This document shows, in pieces, positions 9,093 to 10,033 of a DNA stretch of 10,033 nt (position 1 is its first letter; each line of letters starts with the position of its first letter). Below the pieces are notes generated by a model. The model had not been told where the DNA came from. It ran no database searches and was given only the letters and a program-made list of their open reading frames with translations. This DNA is from Larix sibirica (lineage: Eukaryota; Streptophyta; Pinopsida; Pinales; Pinaceae), in assembly GCA_004151065.3 (NCBI GenBank), contig NWUY0300027039.1:28461-38493 (forward strand), in the 5' to 3' direction. The position numbers and the translations under genes were made by a program.

Positions 9093-9590
9093 ATGGTTGA
9101 AGTCGAATGTAAGATCTCAAACAAAATTGTATCTATGCTTATAGATCTTAGATGTAGTCTTAGTTATATTTCCCGTTTCATTGTGGAATCCTGTAAGCTA
9201 AGAAAGAAAAAACATTCGAAGGATTGGCTGGTACAACTAGCCATCAGAACAAAAAGAAAGGTAATTGAACTAGTACAAAGTTGTTCACTAGGAATGAATG
9301 GATTAAATACTAAGGTTGAATTGAAAATATTAACTTTAGGATCATATGATGTTTTAATAGGCATGGACTGGCTGGAAAGCCACAAGGTAGTGCCAAATTG
9401 TTTGAGAAAAGCTTCACATGCACAAACGGTCAAGGAATAGGCATAATCATAAAGAGCATACCTAGAGATGTGTCGGTAAGGCATATTAATTCAACCTTAT
9501 AGATGAAAAAGTGTGCTAGAAAGGGTTTCCTATTATACAATATACAATTTCTAGACACATCATTGGATAACGAGAAACTGTCAGTTGAGG
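9093..9590 (+). pseudogene. pol: Gypsy retropepsin-like protease and linker remnant
   Basis: This is the aspartic protease that would cut the Gag-Pol polyprotein. It is in the same frame as the end of gag and open from 9093 to a TAG at 9438-9440. The strand order matches the family: an active-site strand VSMLIDLRCSLSYIS, then a mid segment, then the conserved end SYDVLIGMDWLESH (about 9336-9380). The catalytic Asp is present at 9144-9146, but the two residues after it read Leu-Arg where the family has a small residue and then Gly, so the active site is almost certainly dead. After about 9400 a one-base shift moves the coding sense to another frame. There the protease-to-RT linker is recognisable (IPRDVSVRHINS, CARKGFLLY and VEDYQVLRNF) with a TAG at about 9500. 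No separate start is needed, since this belongs to one polyprotein. Confidence 0.75.
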
Positions 9591-9821
9591 ACTATCAAGT
9601 TCTTAGGAATTTTAGGATGTATTTCCTATACAAATTATTGGTTTACTTCCAAAGAGAGACATAGACTTCTTGATTGATTTGGTGTAGGGATATGCACCTG
9701 TGTCAAAATATCCATACCGGATGTATTGAAGTTGACAAAATTAAAAATGTAGCTACAAGATCTATTGGACAAACAATATATTCGGCAAAGCGTGTCCCCA
9801 TGGGGAGCACCATTACACATA
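9591..9821 (+). pseudogene. pol: Ty3/gypsy reverse transcriptase, N-terminal fragment only
   Basis: Three blocks in order match the start of gypsy RT: GLLPKRDIDFLIDLV (about 9640-9684), APVSKYPYRM (about 9694-9723) and LLDKQYIRQSVSPWGAP (about 9762-9812). They lie in two frames, with a TAG after the first block and a shift just after the second. In intact elements WGAP is followed within a few residues by a conserved hydrophobic strand and KKDG; here the coding sense stops at about 9815. The fingers/palm catalytic regions, RNase H and integrase are all missing. The break falls where the dispersed repeat begins. It cannot be an active polymerase. Confidence 0.82.
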
Positions 9822-10001
9822 CTATTGGGTATGGTTAGTGGGATTGTGAATTGGTAGAGGAGCATGTTCGTCCTTATGAAGTCATAGTAAATGCTATGGG
9901 GTAACTTGAGAAAGTAAATTTTGGATGCTCAAGGTCTATGACTAGGAGTTACATGAGAATCCCAACTACTGTAGACCAGCTAAACATTGTCACTATTTGT
10001 T
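9815..10001 (+). repeat. Dispersed repeat, copy 2, fused to the RT fragment and cut at 10001
   Basis: It matches 4288-4485 in the same orientation, clearly from 9831 (atggtta) onward, with blocks such as gttcgtccttatgaagtcat, acttgagaaagtaa, ttttggatgctcaa and attgtcactatttgtt. By eye identity is roughly four-fifths, with one 11-base gap. The left edge abuts the broken RT, with acacata shared by both copies at 9815-9821 and 4288-4294. The right edge of homology is exactly where a new TGTTG... sequence begins, suggesting an insertion. No coding content was recognised. Confidence 0.85.
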
Positions 10002-10033
10002 GTTGAACTTTGGTTGTCATTGATGCCAACTAA
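10001..10033 (+). mobile_element. Possible 5' start of another LTR, continuing outside the window
   Basis: Homology to the repeat at 4304-4485 stops at 10001, and the following sequence begins tgttgaactttggttgtca. LTRs begin with TG, and ttggttgtcattgatgccaa is an imperfect palindrome of the kind seen at the ends of some plant Copia LTRs. Only 33 bases are visible, so the class cannot be settled. A non-LTR insertion or a deletion joint would also explain the break. Confidence 0.33.

Larger units (their letters stand above)
7342..9821 (+). mobile_element. Degenerate, 3'-truncated Ty3/gypsy LTR retrotransposon
   Basis: In order the remnant has a candidate 5' LTR ending ..acattaca, a primer-binding site, gag, a retropepsin-like protease, and the N-terminal part of reverse transcriptase. 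The protease-before-RT order with no integrase between them is typical of Ty3/gypsy, although the integrase itself is absent. The short knuckle with WGC-EPH spacing and the SVSPWGAP motif of RT are widespread in plant gypsy elements. Missing are the RT catalytic YxDD box, RNase H, integrase, polypurine tract and a recognisable 3' LTR. At least eight stops and several frameshifts break the coding region. The element cannot encode its own proteins and is a relic. The left boundary is uncertain (see the LTR entry). Confidence 0.8.

Noticed and set aside
9164-9484. Minus-strand open frame of 106 codons
   Set aside because: It is antisense to the protease, whose family motifs are on the plus strand.
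1-10033. A functional defence, biosynthetic or other multi-gene system
   Set aside because: All recognisable coding sequence is broken, there are no co-oriented intact genes and no CRISPR-like spacing of repeats. The window reads as decayed plant repeat DNA.

Overview
This window looks like intergenic DNA from a large plant nuclear genome. It is AT-rich, it has no intact gene longer than about 115 codons, and it holds decayed retrotransposon sequence in which the reading frames are broken by stops and single-base shifts. The clearest coding remnant is a Ty3/gypsy gag-protease-RT fragment. Its short plant-type zinc knuckle (CX2CX3HX4C) and the primer-binding site for initiator tRNA-Met point to a land plant. 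A gymnosperm is my guess, not something the sequence proves. No bacterial operon structure, CRISPR array, tRNA or rRNA is visible.

Layout from left to right. Bases 1 to about 170 resemble the 3' part of an LTR, with a TATA box at 91-98. Bases 171-1530 hold no recognisable gene. At 1564-1603 and 1717-1814 there are two short imperfect tandem duplications. Bases 1830-2640 are very AT-rich, with an (ATAAA)n tract inside a 17-bp inverted repeat. Bases 3855 down to 2662, on the minus strand, hold a broken protein-coding remnant of about 400 codons. I do not recognise it, but it keeps one frame for over 700 bases and contains a duplicated leucine-rich motif. Bases 4288-4485 are one copy of a dispersed repeat whose second copy is at 9815-10001. 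Bases 4490-7340 have no convincing ORF. They do show a strong A-over-T strand bias at about 5380-6560 and one good candidate minus-strand intron at 6478-6586.

From about 7342 to 9821 there is a plus-strand Ty3/gypsy remnant: a candidate 536-bp 5' LTR, a primer-binding site, gag with a damaged zinc knuckle, a protease with a damaged active site, and the first part of reverse transcriptase. The RT reading ends abruptly where the second copy of the dispersed repeat begins. That repeat is in turn cut off at 10001 by what looks like the start of another LTR.

Nothing here appears able to work as a gene system today. The main points of interest are the unrecognised antisense coding remnant, the RT/repeat junction with its 7-bp microhomology, and the possible spliced minus-strand transcript.
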